Source of the DNA: Ehretia macrophylla
Lineage: Eukaryota > Streptophyta > Magnoliopsida > Boraginales > Ehretiaceae
Assembly: GCA_037974665.1 (NCBI GenBank)
Contig: CM075778.1
Location: 9,103,001 to 9,167,000 of the forward strand
Direction of reading: 5' to 3'
DNA length: 64,000 nt
In this document: positions 33,292 to 47,830 of the stretch, in pieces
Layout: every line of letters begins with the position of its first letter
Position numbering within the stretch: the stretch's first letter is position 1
Position numbers and translations under genes: made by a program
The notes under the pieces: model-generated
Databases searched by the model: none
Seen by the model: the letters and a program-made list of their open reading frames with translations, nothing else
What the model was told of the DNA's origin: nothing

Positions 33292-35748
33292 TGTAACTCC
33301 CCGAACCCAACCCCACGCTATAGGCCAAGTTCGGACCCATCACTCGGACATAGTCTCCTCTGTACCGTGGACTAAACTGGTACCTGCAATAATCACATAC
33401 AATGCCTGAACCACAACAACCACTTCATACAATCTAACTTCCAAGTTTATCGGAACCAACTAAATTCACAAGGCCATCCGCGCCTTGGCACAACAAAATA
33501 GAAACATAAAAGCATGCGGGTTCAATTCTAACTTAAACTTTCAAGTAGTATGACATAGTTAAAACAAGCTAATTATCACACCCAAGCATGCAACAACCGA
33601 GATAAGTCCACTATAGTCTATTACATGTCATTCCACTTTATATCTAACATACAAGAATATAATTAAGTTACAACTTTCCGAGCAAATATACAAGACCCCA
33701 AGGTCTCAAAACACAACATCTAACAACCCCTTCACGCAAGCTTCACATTAAAGACAACCTTATCACACAAGAAGTCTCAAAAGTTGCTCAATTTGCACTT
33801 CCTCCTCTTCAACTATTGCAACTAGTTGGGGATCTACATCTGCTTCTTCTGAAACATGCTAAATGAGGAATGAGAAATAATGTTGCCCAGCGAGGGAGGT
33901 GATGCAGCATACCGGGCGTGTAATATGATATGCAACCAAAAGAAGTCATATATATATAACATAAACAACAAGATCAAATAGCAAGTAGTTAACCATATTA
34001 AAAAGGTTACAGTTCCATTTCAAGTCTTCAAACTCGAACCACGAGCCACGAACTTCACGCAAGTACCGGCAAACCTTTACACCATCAAGTTGGGATACTC
34101 CGGATGTATCCCGATCCTACGACCCTTTCTCCTGAGGTAGCTCCATATGCCCAGCAGGTGAACCACGCCTCTGGGGTAGGGGAGTATACTAAGCGGGAAA
34201 GGGAATAGGCACCATGGTAGTCGAGGGAGCACAGCAAGCCCGACGCCGCCCATGTTTCTCGAAGCTACCATGTCCGAAAAGGTTGCGCAACCCCAAGATG
34301 AGCCCACAAGAAACAAGATATCAAATAACACGTAAGAGGGTCGACAAAGTAGACCGCCCTCGCATTTAATTGCAAAATGAACCAACATATACACGAAAAT
34401 AGCTTTATAGTGTCAAAAGAAGCATTCAACATAACTTTTCCCCACAGTCTATTCAAATAGCTCAATGATACTATAGATAATCACAATAGTACATGATAAC
34501 ACAACAACAAGCTCTAGATGCATCAAAATAGCCAAATACTACTTTTCCCCTTTCTTTAACCAAGCTTTTCTTCTCCTAAGTGCATCTCAGGATTACCAAA
34601 CCATATCATAATCATATTACATTTCTAGTTAAGCCAAAAGACACCTATTAAGATCATAAAAACCTGTTTTAGAAACAAAAGCTTAGGAAGGCCCCGAGCG
34701 GGTTTTAACTACAACTACACTATCCGAACCCTAATTCCGCATAACGAAAGCACCAAAAGTGCTTCCATACCCCAAGGATACCCAAACCAAAGCCCAAACG
34801 TGCCCGGATTGCACAACGAGAAAAGTCCTTTTTTTTAAGTTGACTAACTTTGCAATTTAACTCGGTTTTGGGTGATTGAACTTCACGTAGCCTCCTAACT
34901 AGCTTCACTAGGGTCTAAAGCATCTAATTGAAGTCTCAATTCATTCCAATTAGCAAATTTATTCAAAACCCTAAATACAAGCACTATTCATCATCTCTTT
35001 CATTCAATTTATGCATTCTACCATAGAATTTGCTAACAAGCTACATAAATTAGTTCTATAGGCTCCAAATAACATATATCAAACATCCATAGCAAACAAT
35101 ATAGCAATATTCAACAATACAAGAAATTCAACATATATGCATCAACTTTAAAATCATGAAATATTCAATTCCCTCACTATTTTTTATGTGTAGAAGCTTG
35201 TTGGGAACCCTAGGACGCTCAAACAAACTCCAAGATCCAATCCAAGATTCAAGCTAGTAAGATTGTTGAAGAATTTTTCCTCTTTTTTCTCCTTAAGGGT
35301 GTCGATTTTAGGGGGAGGACACAAGGGGAATTTTTAGCTTTGTTTGTTGAGTTGTTTTGTTAAATGGTGATAAATTTAGTATATAGGTATATATGTGCAA
35401 TAAGTTGTGGTCAAATACTACAAAAGAACTTGGTCAAATGAGCTTAATTACTAATAAAATGCTAACTAAGTCAAAACTAAGGTTGTTACGTACGTAACAC
35501 TATTCAATGATGCAGAAAAACATTTTCTAATTGTATGCTTCTAAGCCCAAAAGTCCAAAATGACAAGTTCCCGATTCCTTTTTATGACTTAGGAAAAATA
35601 TTAAATTGAACTTTTAAAACGGTCGAAAATCTTATGAATAGTAGCCTTAACATAGAGCAATTAAGCAAGAAAAATGATGCACGTAAGAATGCTCAAGTAA
35701 GTATGCAACAGTGATAAAGAAATTATAATGAAATTCTCGGGCGTCACA
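33292..35748 (-). mobile_element. Solo LTR B2 in the CACTA subterminal region
   Basis: TGTAACTCCCCGAACCC to CTCGGGCGTCACA, 2,457 bp, flanked by GTTAC/GCTAC (one mismatch). It aligns with solo LTR B throughout, including the GC-rich module (34085-34310) and the 'ggccccgag' segment near 34690. No coding content. Confidence 0.9.
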
Positions 35749-35830
35749 GCTACGGATTGGTGTAGTAGCCAATCTGTAGCCAATTGTCGCCAAATATCTG
35801 TAACTTGTTGTCAGTACATTGTCGTAGCTA

Positions 35831-36432
35831 TTTCGTTGCTAATTAATTATTTAATTTTAAAAAAATAAAAAAAATTAAAAATACAAATTATTATTTACAA
35901 AAATTTTAATATTTACAATAGATTTATAATATTTACAAAAAAAAAACTAATACAAAAATAATATTAATTTACAAAACAAGCTAAAATGATCTACTATTGT
36001 CTTTTAATCATCTCGCTCACATGATTTTAATGCCTGTAAAGCTTTCCTTTTCTCTTTTTATACTTTCTCATACTCTTCCAAAGCCATCTCCTATTACACC
36101 ACAAACAAATATGCATAAATAACACTCAAATATTGCTTGAAGATATTTAGAGCAGTTTAATTTATTAAATTCATCATCTACATATATATATATATATATC
36201 CAAATTTCTTCTCCCGACACAATCTAACCAGTGAAATAGTATTAAAAAGACACCAAAAGCTTACGAGTTAGAAAAGAAAATAGTTAATAAGAAACTTGGA
36301 ATCAGTCCAAGGCTTCTAGCAAGAAATATAATTGAATCTCCTAAGTAATATTTTGCGTATGGAAGTATCGTTTGTATGAAATTACCTTATTATTTACCCT
36401 TCTAATATATAATTCTTCATATCACCAATGCC
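35831..36432. other. CACTA interior with a possible last transposase exon (minus strand, about 36009-36090)
   Basis: On the minus strand a candidate AG acceptor (near 36093) is followed by EMALEEYEKV, one stop, and KEKRKALQALKSCERDD ending in TAA. The acidic/basic coiled-coil-like tail resembles the C-terminal ends of plant CACTA-encoded proteins, but no diagnostic domain is present. The call rests on position and general character. The rest is AT-rich with no signal. Confidence 0.3.
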
Positions 36433-38679
36433 ATTTGGGTGAGACCCCGAACATGCATTGCATATTTAAATGCTTTAATCATCTAATTAGAAGTCTTTAT
36501 TTGCATTTTAAGTGGTATTTGACTTTATTTGATTTGAGGTTGACTTTTGACTTTGACTTCTACTATTTTGGCTAGAATGGAAAACTTGTAATTATGTGAA
36601 ATACCTTTGGTTCCTAGGTAATTTTAGCCTTAGTCTTCAAAGTTGTCATCTTTGACTTGTTGACTTTGCTTATAACAACCTAACATCATTCTTGCAAGAT
36701 AAAACATATTCACTGTACAATTTGGGAAGATTTAGGTGGCAAATTATATATGGTTAGAAAGCTCTATGAGTCTAGTTTCTAACGCTTCAAACCGTTTGCA
36801 AATTGAAGTTCTCTAACATAAGTTATGATCATTTTAGTAAAAGGTGTCAAAGCTGATTTGTATACACGGGTTTGACCAAACAAATGTTATTTGACTTTGC
36901 TTATTTAGTTATTTGACCATTGGACTTAGCCTATTTATTACAACCAAGTGTCATTTTGCAAGACAAAAATACACAGAACACCTAGATCACCTACAAAATT
37001 CTGCCATAAGAGAAAAGAGAAGAAAAATCCATTCCAAGCTTGATTCTTCATTTCTTGATGGATTTGAGCAAAGTTTGATCCACATAAAAGTTGTTCCTTG
37101 CTATTTCTTCTTCATTTCTTGACTTAGTTGCTAATTTAAGGTGAGGAGGTTATGTGTTTTAATATTTTTCAGATTTGAGAATTAAATTTAGTTTGGTAAA
37201 TGATGTTATTTTGATTCATAATACTAGATATGTGTTAGGAGTAGACTTTTGGGATTATTATGTTGGTGTTGTTATATCTTATATTTGTTTTGTATTTTTG
37301 AAGATAAATGTTAGGGTTTGTAGATCTAGGTTGTTGTAGTATTGTGTGATCTTGTTTATGGATGTATTTGAGATTTGTGATGTTATAGAAGCAAGATAGG
37401 AAGTGAATTTGCCATGAAAGCTATCAAATATTTACTGGACATCTCACTGCCTCTGATTTCTTTTACATTTTAAAAATAGTAAATGACCTCAGAATCGAAC
37501 GAAATTTATACATTATCTAGATTAGGAAGTTAGGAACAAACTTTGTGTTTAACAAAAATTCAGATTCTAACGTTTAGACCTTCCGAATTTTTCATTTCCG
37601 AGTTGTGGCAGAAAAACGCTGCAACTAGATAGTTTGTAGTAGTTGCACTAAAATGACTATAACTCAATGAATTTAACTCGGAATTGAGTTCCGTTTGAAT
37701 TTAGAAATATCTACATTCGATAAGCTTAGTTTTGAGAAAGAAAACAGGGTATTTATAGGTTGTTAGCATAGGCAGCCAATTTGATTAAGTTAAGCTTCTA
37801 CTTAATTAGAAATTAGAGGTGCCTTAGCTAGAGGTGGGGATTTTAAGTTTTTACTTGTGTATGCTTACTTTGATCCGTAGAAATCATGTATAAGGGTGTT
37901 ATAAATGCTTGTATAGATGATTATATGTTGTAGTAGTAATATGAGAGCTTAATACATGCATATGAATTTATTAGAGATGAAATAGGTGATTTTGTTTTAA
38001 CTTTATTAATTAGAAGTTGAGAATTTGAGTTAGATTTGGTGTTTATGATTATATATATGTGATTGGTATATGATTTCATGGCTTTAGTGAGAGTTTGGTA
38101 AATTTAGGGGTTTATTTTGATTAATTTCATAAAATTCCAGCAACTATGCAATTTTATAGATTTGTTTGGTTGGCTTGTTTAATGCTTGATTTTGTTGTTG
38201 TAATATGTTCATAAGGCATTATAGTTAGTTGTTATATTGATTGTGTTGAAGTTATGTGTTGTAGAGATTCATAGGATAGTTTAATGTTGTTAGAAAGTTG
38301 GAGTTGATTTGTAGAAATTATGTTCTTTTAAGGTTTAATTGGTGTTAATGTGTAAAGGTCATGTTTTTATGTAATTAGGTGATATTAATGTGTTGTAAAG
38401 ATCATGTTCTTTGATAGTTGAATGTTGGTACTAATGTGTTGGATATATGTTTAATGATGTTGGTTGAATTAAAGAATGTATTGTCTTTAAATGTGAGTGT
38501 ATTGATGCATGTTAAATGTGGCACAATTCTCGGGTATATGGTTGGAAGTTTGTCAAATGAACATGATATATGAATGTGCTCGGGAGTTCAACCTACTTTG
38601 TTGATCTCTTTTATTTGTCATGAATACATGTTAAACGGTTAATGCGAATATGTGAATGTGTTTGATGCTATGTGATGCG

Positions 38680-38795
38680 AAATGTTGGGTGGATACCCGT
38701 ATGTTATAAATGTTGGGTGGATACGCGTATGCGATAAATATTGGGTGGATACCTGTATGCGATAAGTGTTAGGTGGATACCCGTGTTCGATAGAT
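38680..38795 (+). repeat. Short version of the LTR D/G minisatellite
   Basis: About four units of TGTTGGGTGGATACCCGTAT type with a ~28 bp period, the counterpart of the fourteen-unit array in solo LTR D. The GC-rich module follows at 38805-38955. Confidence 0.85.
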
Positions 38796-39221
38796 TGCAA
38801 CCTTATGCAGGGCTTGGTAGCGTCGTGTCGTGCTGGGCGACAAAGGGCTTGCAGGTACTTTCACGACTACCATAGTCTAACACTACTCTCGTGTGGTAGG
38901 TGTAAGGCCATGGAGAGTAGAGTGTTTAGGTGGGTACATCTGGAGTACCAATCTGCGGGAGAAACAAGAAGATGTGAAAAGTGAACATGATGAGTTCGTG
39001 CAGGGGCTATAAATGACGGCATCAACAAACAATGAGCAGTATCCTTATAACGTGGTTTATGGCTTTATTGCTCATGTTAAATGTTGTTTCTAATGTGATC
39101 AACTGGTTTACAGGTTATGGATTTAAAAGTCCCCTTAATTGTTTCCCCTCCCCACTGAGCTTTGTTATAAATAAGCTTATCCCTTTGTGATGCATGCTAC
39201 AGGTGTACATGACATTGACTA

Positions 39222-42200
39222 TGTGATACCCAACCCAGCACTTCATTAATTGCATTCATTAAATGGTTAACTTAGATGTAACTTAGCTAATTACTTCATT
39301 TTTTTTTTCATATTTCCATAAACTCAACTGTTTCTTTTTATGCATTTTATATTTTTATAAAATACTAAATATTTTTAGGCGACTATAGCCCCTAACCGTG
39401 CGTGCATTTCATATCGGGATCAACGGAAAAAAATTAGTGAAATATCTGATAAATAGTATCAACGGGGTTTTTTCCAGATTTTTCAAATTTTTGGTATTTT
39501 ATTTTGCTGAAATTTAATCACCCAAGTGACCCATTTACCCTTAGTAAAATGCCGTAATTGTTTGACCCACCCTTTGACCATCTCATAAGAACAATATAAG
39601 CCAAGAAATAAATAAAAAAATGTCAAAAAAATGGCAAAAAAAGAGTTACGCGAATAGTAACTTTTCCAAAAAAAAAATTGCTCCTTGCATCATTCTTGCT
39701 TCCATTGCTTTCCAAATTGATTGTGTTTCATCCTTAGGACCTTAAGACTATTCTTTGATTTTCAAAAGAGGTGAGGGTGCATTTCATTCTTGTATTAAAT
39801 TCAATTAAAGTTTATGCTATTATTTTTGTGATCTAATATTGTAGTGGTTTAATACTTGTTCCATTGCTTTTTATATGCTCTAATGACTTCATAAAATATA
39901 TTTGATGGTTTAAAATGCTTGTTGAATGCTTGAAAATGAAAATGGCACTTGGAGAAGATGATTTAATAGTACTTTTGCCATGAAAATGACCTATAAAATA
40001 TTTTTATCTCGGATTTCGAATTCCTCGCTCGTATAGGTCCTTGGCATGTTAGATTGACATAATGTGGAATAAAATTGAGGTGCTCTTTGAGGAAATCATG
40101 AAAACGCACCTAATTTAAGTCGGGGCCAAAAAACGGAGTTGTCTGTTTGCTCATTTTTATTTAGGGCTTTGTCTTAGTAGGTCACGGAGGCACTTTTCGT
40201 GCATTTATGGCGTCGGTTGGAGTTTCGGGTGATATAGCTCATTTGTAAAACCGTAAGAGGAAAATTGGGGTTTTTGGGTAAACGTGGGCGGAACCTGGGT
40301 TTCGTAGCTTTTAAGTGGGTCATAAAATGTCCTTGAACGGGTTGTGAAGTCGGTTTCGGGTTTGGTTATCATATGAGCTCATAGGCGCATAATTTCTATT
40401 GACTTTAAGCATAATAGTTGAAATTGAGAATTAGACTTATGTTAGCTTGAAATGTCGCACCATATGCTTTCTATATTGATTGTCATTGCATTTCATGGCT
40501 ATATTGCTTAGTTGAATGATATATAGACCGAACATTGTTAAATGCTTAAATGATGTGAACTTGGTTATATCGATTATAAATGTTAGCTATTTGACTCCTC
40601 GTGATAAATATATATTCTATTGCATGATAGGGTCGATCCATTGAGTTGTTTCTCATATCTTGGAGCTCGGTAAATGTGAGGGTTGCATCATACTTGTTAA
40701 TGGAAATTCATGTGCGAGGACAACCTAATTTGTTGGCCTTAAATGTATTTATTGATTATATTGTTATTGTCATTGTCATCATACTTGCATTGCATCGTGG
40801 TTGCGCAATCTCATTGTTCGGGGCGGATGCGACGGGCCTCTCTGGGCGGTATTGGGCTTTTCGGGATTGGTGCTCTAGCTCCGTACCCTATTCCCTCACT
40901 CGCCTGGTATGGAATATGCCAGGGGGTATTGGGTCGTAGGATCGGGTACATCCAGAGTACCCATTGGAGTGATTGGGGGTTTATGCTGGCACGTTGAACG
41001 TGGTTTGTGGTTCGTGACTCGTGGTTCATGATCGGAAATAAGAGAATTCTGGAGTGTTGAGGTTAAGTGTATCGTATCCTTTGATATGTTTGGTTATTTG
41101 TTATTTCAGTTGTACTTTACTTGTTTTTATTGCTTAATTGCTATAATTGTCGCATTGCACGCCCCGGGTAGACTTTATCCCTCATTGAGCAATAGTGGTT
41201 GCTCATACCTCGCTAACATGTTTCAGGAAGTGCTGAGGTTGAACCCCAGCTTGATTTAGTTGAGGGTGAGGAGCAGGAGGTACAGGCGGAACAGTTACCA
41301 TAGTTGCTGTGTTCTTTGCTCTTGAGGTGGATGTGTTTCTGCTGTTATGTGGAGAATCTGCTAGTTGTTTATGTTCTATTTTGGAGCCTTGAGCTCATGT
41401 ATATATTGTTTAGTTGTAAGTTTGAATTTAATGTATGATAAGTATCCATGGCATGTAATAACTAGAATTCTTACTTTTAGTTTGCTGCATGCTTGTGTGC
41501 TGGCCGTAGGGGTTGAAATGGTTGTCTTTAAATTCTAAGTATGTTTAAATGCTATCATGGAGTAGTATGATAAGCAGTTTATGTAAAGAAGTTATACTGG
41601 GAATGCATGCTTGTATGTATTTATATTGTCTTGTGCTGTTTAAGGCTCGGATGGCCTTGAAGTTGGGATTTCAATTAGAAATGTTGTTCTTTTTACTTCG
41701 TGATTTTATTTGAATGCTTACAGGTTTTTGGAATGTCCACGGTACAGGGGAGACTCTGTCCGTTTTTCCTAAAATTTTATGACTTGGGTTTTGGATCGGG
41801 TTGTGTTTAGTGGATATATAGAGCTCCTGTTTCCGTGAGGGGACGGGGCGTTACAGGTGGTATCAAAGCTTAGATGCTCTCAGCCGGGATAGGGTCCTCA
41901 GACTACTAGGTAGTCAACCTCGAGTGCGTGCTTGTGAAATGTGTCTTGATTAGGTGTGTGCTTGGTGTGCCTTGAGAATGTGAGTGTCTTTTGTGCAATC
42001 TTGTGTCCTGAACTTAATATGTGATCTACGTGATAGTGATGTATATTGTGTATTAAATACTTGTCAAGTGTAGTGATATAGCTAATCATGAATCGAATTG
42101 ATCTCATGAATCGCTACTTGCTCGAAATATTGATTGTAACATGTATACTTGAGTGTCTCGGCATAGTTGTGTTGTGAATTGTATTCATTGTGTGTGACTC

Positions 42201-44994
42201 GTATTTGAACTATCTTGTTGATTAACTTTGTGTTATAAAACTTCTGGTTATATAATAGCTTGTGTGATATATGTCACAATCTCTTGATATATGAACATTA
42301 CATCAATTACATTAGGTGATATCTTGGCATTCATGCATTGCTCCCTTAAATCGGTAAATAAGCATTCTCCCCTGAAAAAGATGGTCGTTGATGCTGACTG
42401 GTGAGAGAATAATGGTTTAACCGGCTATTGGGATCAGTGAAGGGATTTGATGCCCCGAGGTTAAATCCGGACTCTCTTGGCACTTCTTAAACGGTACTTC
42501 TTGGCTGGAACTCCTATTTGGGAATCTCGGATAGATCTTCTAGTTGGCGTCATAAATGAAGGTCTTATTTGATACTCTTATTCGAAAGAATTCATGTTTA
42601 GGAGTATTGGTCAGTATTCATTGCACACACTCCCACTTGGATTTCTTGTTCGGGATTTTACCTATGGTACCACCTTGATATTCCTATTGGGTATTTTCTT
42701 CGGTATTTTTGTCTGGTATTCTTGCCTAGATATTATTTGGGATTTCCTCTGGACTACTGGTATAACGAGCAAATTGGAGATTCTTATATGGTGATTCATA
42801 ATTAGAGAGATTCTTATTCGGACTTATGGATTCGTATACTTATTCGGAGCCTTTATTTGTCATCCTTAATCAGATTTATTGGTGGTATTTTCTCGGAGGC
42901 CCAAGCTAGACTTCTAATTAGGCTTTTATTTGGCAATCTTGAGCCTTTATTTGACAAGTTAGAGTTGAGATTCACCGAACTTCCTTCTTAGGATTTCTTG
43001 ATATTATCCGGTCGTTTTGGATATTAGCTGCATACTCTTCTTAATGGGATTACTTTTGGTGCTTTCTCAGCATTAGTGAATGGCCTTCTCGTGTGACATT
43101 CTTACCGGACTCCTATTGGGAATTTTCATAGGAGCATTTATTTAGCTACCCCACTCGGGCTTTCTTCAGTGACTTTCGCTCTTCTTAGTCTCCTTCGGCA
43201 TTACATTTCTTGACTTCAAGTCCGACGGAAACTATTGCAATTCTTGGAAGTCATTTCAGCTCAAGAAATTACGATGACGCAATTTTTGTAAGGAGGTAAG
43301 GATGTGACACCCCGAACTCAGCACTTCATTAATTGTATTTATTAAATGGTTAACTTAGATGTAACTTAGCTAATTACTTCATTTTTTTCATATTTCCATA
43401 AATTCAACTATTTATTTTCATGCATTTTATATTTTTATAAATTACTACATTTTTTTAGGGGACTATAGCCCCTGATCGTGCGTGCATTTCATATCAGGAT
43501 CAACGGGAAAAGATTCACGAAATGTCTGATGAATAGTACTAGCGGGATTTTTTTTAGATTTTTTAGATTTTTGGTATTTTATTTTGCTGAAATTTAATCA
43601 CCCAAGTGACCCATTTACCCTTACTAAAATGCCCTAATTGCTTAACTCACCCTTTGACCATCTCATGAGAACATTATAAGCCAAAAAAAAAAATGGTCAA
43701 AAAAATGGCCAAAAAAGAGTTACGGGAATAGTAACTTCTCCAAAAAAAAATTTGCTCCTTGCTTCATTCTTGCTTCCATTGCTTCCCAAATTGGTTGTGC
43801 TTCATCCTTAGGACCTTAAGACCATTATTTGATCTTCAAAAGAGGTGAGGGTGCATTCCATTCTTGTATTAAATTCAATTAAAGTTTGTGCTATTATTTG
43901 TGTGATCTAATATTGTAGTGGTTTAATGTTTGTTCTGTTGCTTCTTATATGCTCTAATGACTTCATAAAATATATTTTATGATTTAAAATGCTTGTTGAA
44001 TGCTTGAAAATGAAAATGGCAATTGGGGAAGATGATTGAATAGTACTTTTGCCATGAAAATGACCTAGAAAATATTTGTCTCGGATTTCAAATTCCTCAC
44101 TCGGGCAGGTCCTTGGCATGTTAGATTGACATAATGTGGAATAAAATTGAGGTGCTCTTTGAGGAAATTATAAAAACGGACCTAATTTAAGTCGGGGCCA
44201 CAAAACGGAGTTATCCATTTGCTCGTTTTTATTTAGGGCTTTGTCTTAGTAAGTCACGGAGGCACTTTCTATGCATTTATGGCGTCGGTTGGGGTTTCGG
44301 GTGATATAGCTCCTTTGTAAAATCAAAACAAGGAAATCAGGATTTTTGGATAAACGTGGGTGGAACTAGTGTTTCGTAGCTTTTAAGTGGGTCATAAAAT
44401 GTCCTTGAACGGGTTGTGAAGTCAGTTTCGAGTTTGGTTATCATATGAGTTCATAGGTGCATAATTTCTATTGACTTTAAGCATAATAGTTGAAATTGAG
44501 AACTAGACTTGTATTAGCTTGAAATATCAGACCATATGCTTCCTATATTGATTGTCATTGCATTTCATGCCTATATTGCTTAGTTGAATGATATATAGAC
44601 CGAACATTGTTAAATGCTTATATGATGTGAACTTGGTTATATCGGTTATAAATGTTAGCTATGTGACTCCTCGTGATAAATATATATTCTATTGCATGAT
44701 AGGGTCGATCCATTGAGATGTTTCTCGTATCTTGGAGCTCGGTAAAGGTGAGGGTTGCATTATACTTGGCATCTTAACTGATTCATTGATTTTTCATTAT
44801 GATGGTTATCGTGTAGATTATGAGTTATTGCTTAATTACTTTAATTGTATTGTTATGTGCTCGTTTATATGTCAACTAAGAAGTATTATGTTATCTAGGT
44901 TACAAATGCTTGTTAATGGAAATTCATGTGCGAGGACAACCTACTTTGGTGTCCTTAAATGTGTTTATTAATTATATTGTCATTGTTATCACGA
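39222..44994 (+). mobile_element. LTR element H: 5' LTR, short internal region, truncated 3' LTR
   Basis: 5' LTR 39222-41855 runs from TGTGATACCCAACCCAGC to GACGGGGCGTTACA. The 3' LTR starts TGTGACACCCCGAACTCAGC at 43303 and is colinear with the first until ~44994, where unrelated sequence begins. The internal region (41856-43302) is only ~1.45 kb, and I recognise neither gag nor polymerase there. From 42480 to 43280 it has degenerate 'attcttattcgg' words like element A. A purine-rich GTAAGGAGGTAAGGA precedes the 3' LTR. It is related in plan to element A: a large LTR and a tiny non-coding interior, a parasite of other elements. Confidence 0.85.
41858..41869 (+). other. Primer-binding site of element H (initiator tRNA-Met type)
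   Basis: TGGTATCAAAGC starts two bases after the 5' LTR end; one base differs from the element A site (TGGTATCAGAGC). Confidence 0.85.
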
Positions 44995-47392
44995 GATAAT
45001 ATTAAACAAACACAAGTAACCACGAGATAACAAATAAATGGTACATGTAAACTTTATCAATTAGCTAAATCATATAATCTAAAAACAATGAAATAAATTA
45101 AGATGCACAAAAGGGTTAAAGACTCCATCTCCTTTACCGTGCTCCAAGATACAAGATTGTATTCATATCACTCTCAATCGCCCTGTACGTAATACGAAGC
45201 ATTACTTCAATTATTCTTTAACTACAACATTTATTAATTATTCCTCCATGTTAGCTAACTTATAGTCTCACACATTTAGCATACAATAACTATTTAAAAG
45301 TCTATCCTTAACAAGATGCCACCTTATATGCTTAACTTAATATATGTTCCAAGTAACCATTTTAGTAGTCTTAAACAAGCAATATAAACATTATAACATG
45401 ATATAAGCATTAAACATGTGAATAACTATATGTGAACAAATGGGCCATCAACACATTTTTCACAAAACTCTACAAATAGCTCAAATATACTTTAGAAATG
45501 CATTTAGACACATAATAAGCAACTACAAAGCATACAAGCACCAAAGCAACCATTTCTCACATTTTTCCCCTTGACAACTAGCCAATTCTACTTCTATACA
45601 CAATTCAAGATTTCAATTCTATATACCAACCATACTACATCCCTAAGGATACCAAAAGACACCTATCTAAGCCCTGAAAACCCCCTTTGGAGACAAAAGA
45701 TCGGGAAGGCCCCGAGTGGTTTTAACTACAACCACCTTAACCAGCCCTCAAATTAATGCAACAAAAGCACCAAAAGTGTTTCCATGCCCCATAGATACCT
45801 AATTTAAAGTCCAAATATGTCCGGATTACATTTCATAAAAAACCCCATTTTGAAATTTTAGCTAATTCGCATTTTAACTCAATTCCGGGCAATTTAACTA
45901 CACGTGAGCAATTAACTAGTTTTAATAACATCTAGAGCACCTATAGATAGCATCAATTCAATCTATCAAGCAACTTTTTAACAAAACACTAAAATGACAC
46001 TATTCATTGTCTTCCACATATGCAATCTTCAAATTCAACCATGGAAATTGTCAAAAAAACTATAGAAATATGTTCTACTATCATCATAGAAGGCATTTGA
46101 AGCATTAAAATGAATTAACAAGCATTATATGGACAATTATCAAAAATTAAATTTTAGACAATAAACTTTCAAATGCAAAAATAAGGATACATCCCTCACC
46201 TTAGCCATCCATAGACGCTAGAAAGATGACATTTAATGGCTCAAAAATGATCCTAGAAAAGCCCAAGTGAAGATTGGTTGAATTGAATGAAAACTTTTTT
46301 TTTTCTTTGGCTCTTGGCTGACGGGTTTGGTTAGGGGGGTTTTGGTTTCTTTTTTTTCTTTTTTTCTTAACTTAGTTTACTAAGTTTCTAATCTAGCCAA
46401 TATAAAAACTAAGCTAATGTTTTATAATATTACTAATGCCTAAACGAAATAAAAACTAGAACCAAGTAAAATAATACATAAGCACGAACAGACAAAAAAT
46501 CACTTAATTCTACCTTTCTGGACATGCCATACACAAAAGGAACACTGAACGAAGTCACGTAATAAAATAATTTAGGCAAATATAAAGATAGATAAAATAG
46601 ATAAAATAAAAGAAAATCAATTATGGGCTCGAGAAATACAATCAATTAAATGTAAATAAATAATAAACATAAAATAATCATTCTAATAACTCATTTAAAT
46701 TCAATTTAAACAATTATAATTAATATTAAAAATAATCCAACTCGTTTGGGTCTGGCCCGAGCTTCCTGATTGAATAGTAAAATAAATTAATTTTAAGGCA
46801 TATAAAACAATTTCAAATAATTAGAATAATAAAGTAGTGTCCCGGGTAAATCATATAATTTAAATAAAACAAATAACTATTAATGTATTTTTCTCACGAA
46901 ATGCAAGTTAATAAAGTAAATAAATATAAATGAATAAAATAAATGCATGGCCGAGCTCAAGTGTCACTATTCACACAGACCTTTCCTGAAATGCTCGAAA
47001 TAAAATTCTTTTGATGAACGTACCTTAAAAATAGTTTAAATAAGTTAAATGTGCATGCCAAATAATTAAATAAAATAAAATAATTTAAAAATCACTCCGG
47101 ACTTGGAGCTCTTTAAGCAATTAATAGAATTTAAGTAAATAAGATAAGAAAATAAATATAATTAATGCAACTATCAAAATAATAGGTTATTTATTTTATT
47201 ATTATTTATTTATTTTTATATATAAATTAATTAAATATACTTTGCACATTTTAAGAAATATAAGTAGTATTCTAGCTAATAAATGTGATTTGCTAAAGGA
47301 GACACATAATTGCATTCAAACACTGAAACACACATTTAAATATATGCAGATAAGTATTGTTTACTACATGTTGGGTCTGGGGTTTCACAGTT
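44995..47392 (-). mobile_element. LTR fragment I (relative of LTR E, truncated)
   Basis: The right end GGTCTGGGGTTTCACA gives an LTR start TGTGAAACCCC on the minus strand. 45030-45160 matches the reverse complement of 29770-29900 in LTR E ('gtaaactttatcaattag', 'taaattaagatgcaca'). 45650-45830 matches LTR B near 23660-23840 ('gacacctatct-ggccctgaaaaccc', 'ggccccgag'). The 3' portion of the LTR is missing at 44995. The DNA from 46400 to 47390 is very AT-rich and without features. Confidence 0.7.
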
Positions 47393-47830
47393 ATGTTTTA
47401 GTTTATGTTTGGTATACTTGACAACTTATCTATTTTGAAGTCTAGCTTGTTTTGATTGTATATGTAGGTGATCATGATTGGATTTATGATCACGTTTGGG
47501 TTTTATGTATGCTCGTTGAGAACCTAGTTTGAGAATTGTGTCTACTTGGATGTAGACTTTATATAAATGTGTTTGGGTGTTTTCTATTTCTTGTTAGACG
47601 TCTATATTACAACCATTATAATGTCTGTGTGTCGTCACGTCCTGAACTAGGTTCCCTAAGACCGGATTTGGGGCGTGACAATTTGCATAAAAAGGGATAC
47701 AAATTGGAGAAAATTGATGCATTCATATAGAAAAGAGAAATTCTACCACATTTTGAACCATTGTAAGTCAGATCTCCACAGTCTTTAACAGGGGTAATTC
47801 TATCGTCAAACATATAAGAAAAATGTCCAG

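Larger units (their letters stand above)
36438..47680 (+). mobile_element. Solo LTR G, interrupted by element H and LTR fragment I
   Basis: Perfect ATTTG duplications (36433-36437, 47681-47685) bound GGTGAGACCCCGAAC...GGATTTGGGGCGTGACA. The first base differs from the TG expected. G's own sequence is 36438-39221 and 47393-47680. It matches solo LTR D in inverted orientation (for example 36660-36900 with 16070-16330, and 47400-47680 with 12929-13230). About 100 bases of the family sequence around the inner insertion are missing on the right, so the inner insertion was followed by a deletion. Confidence 0.9.
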
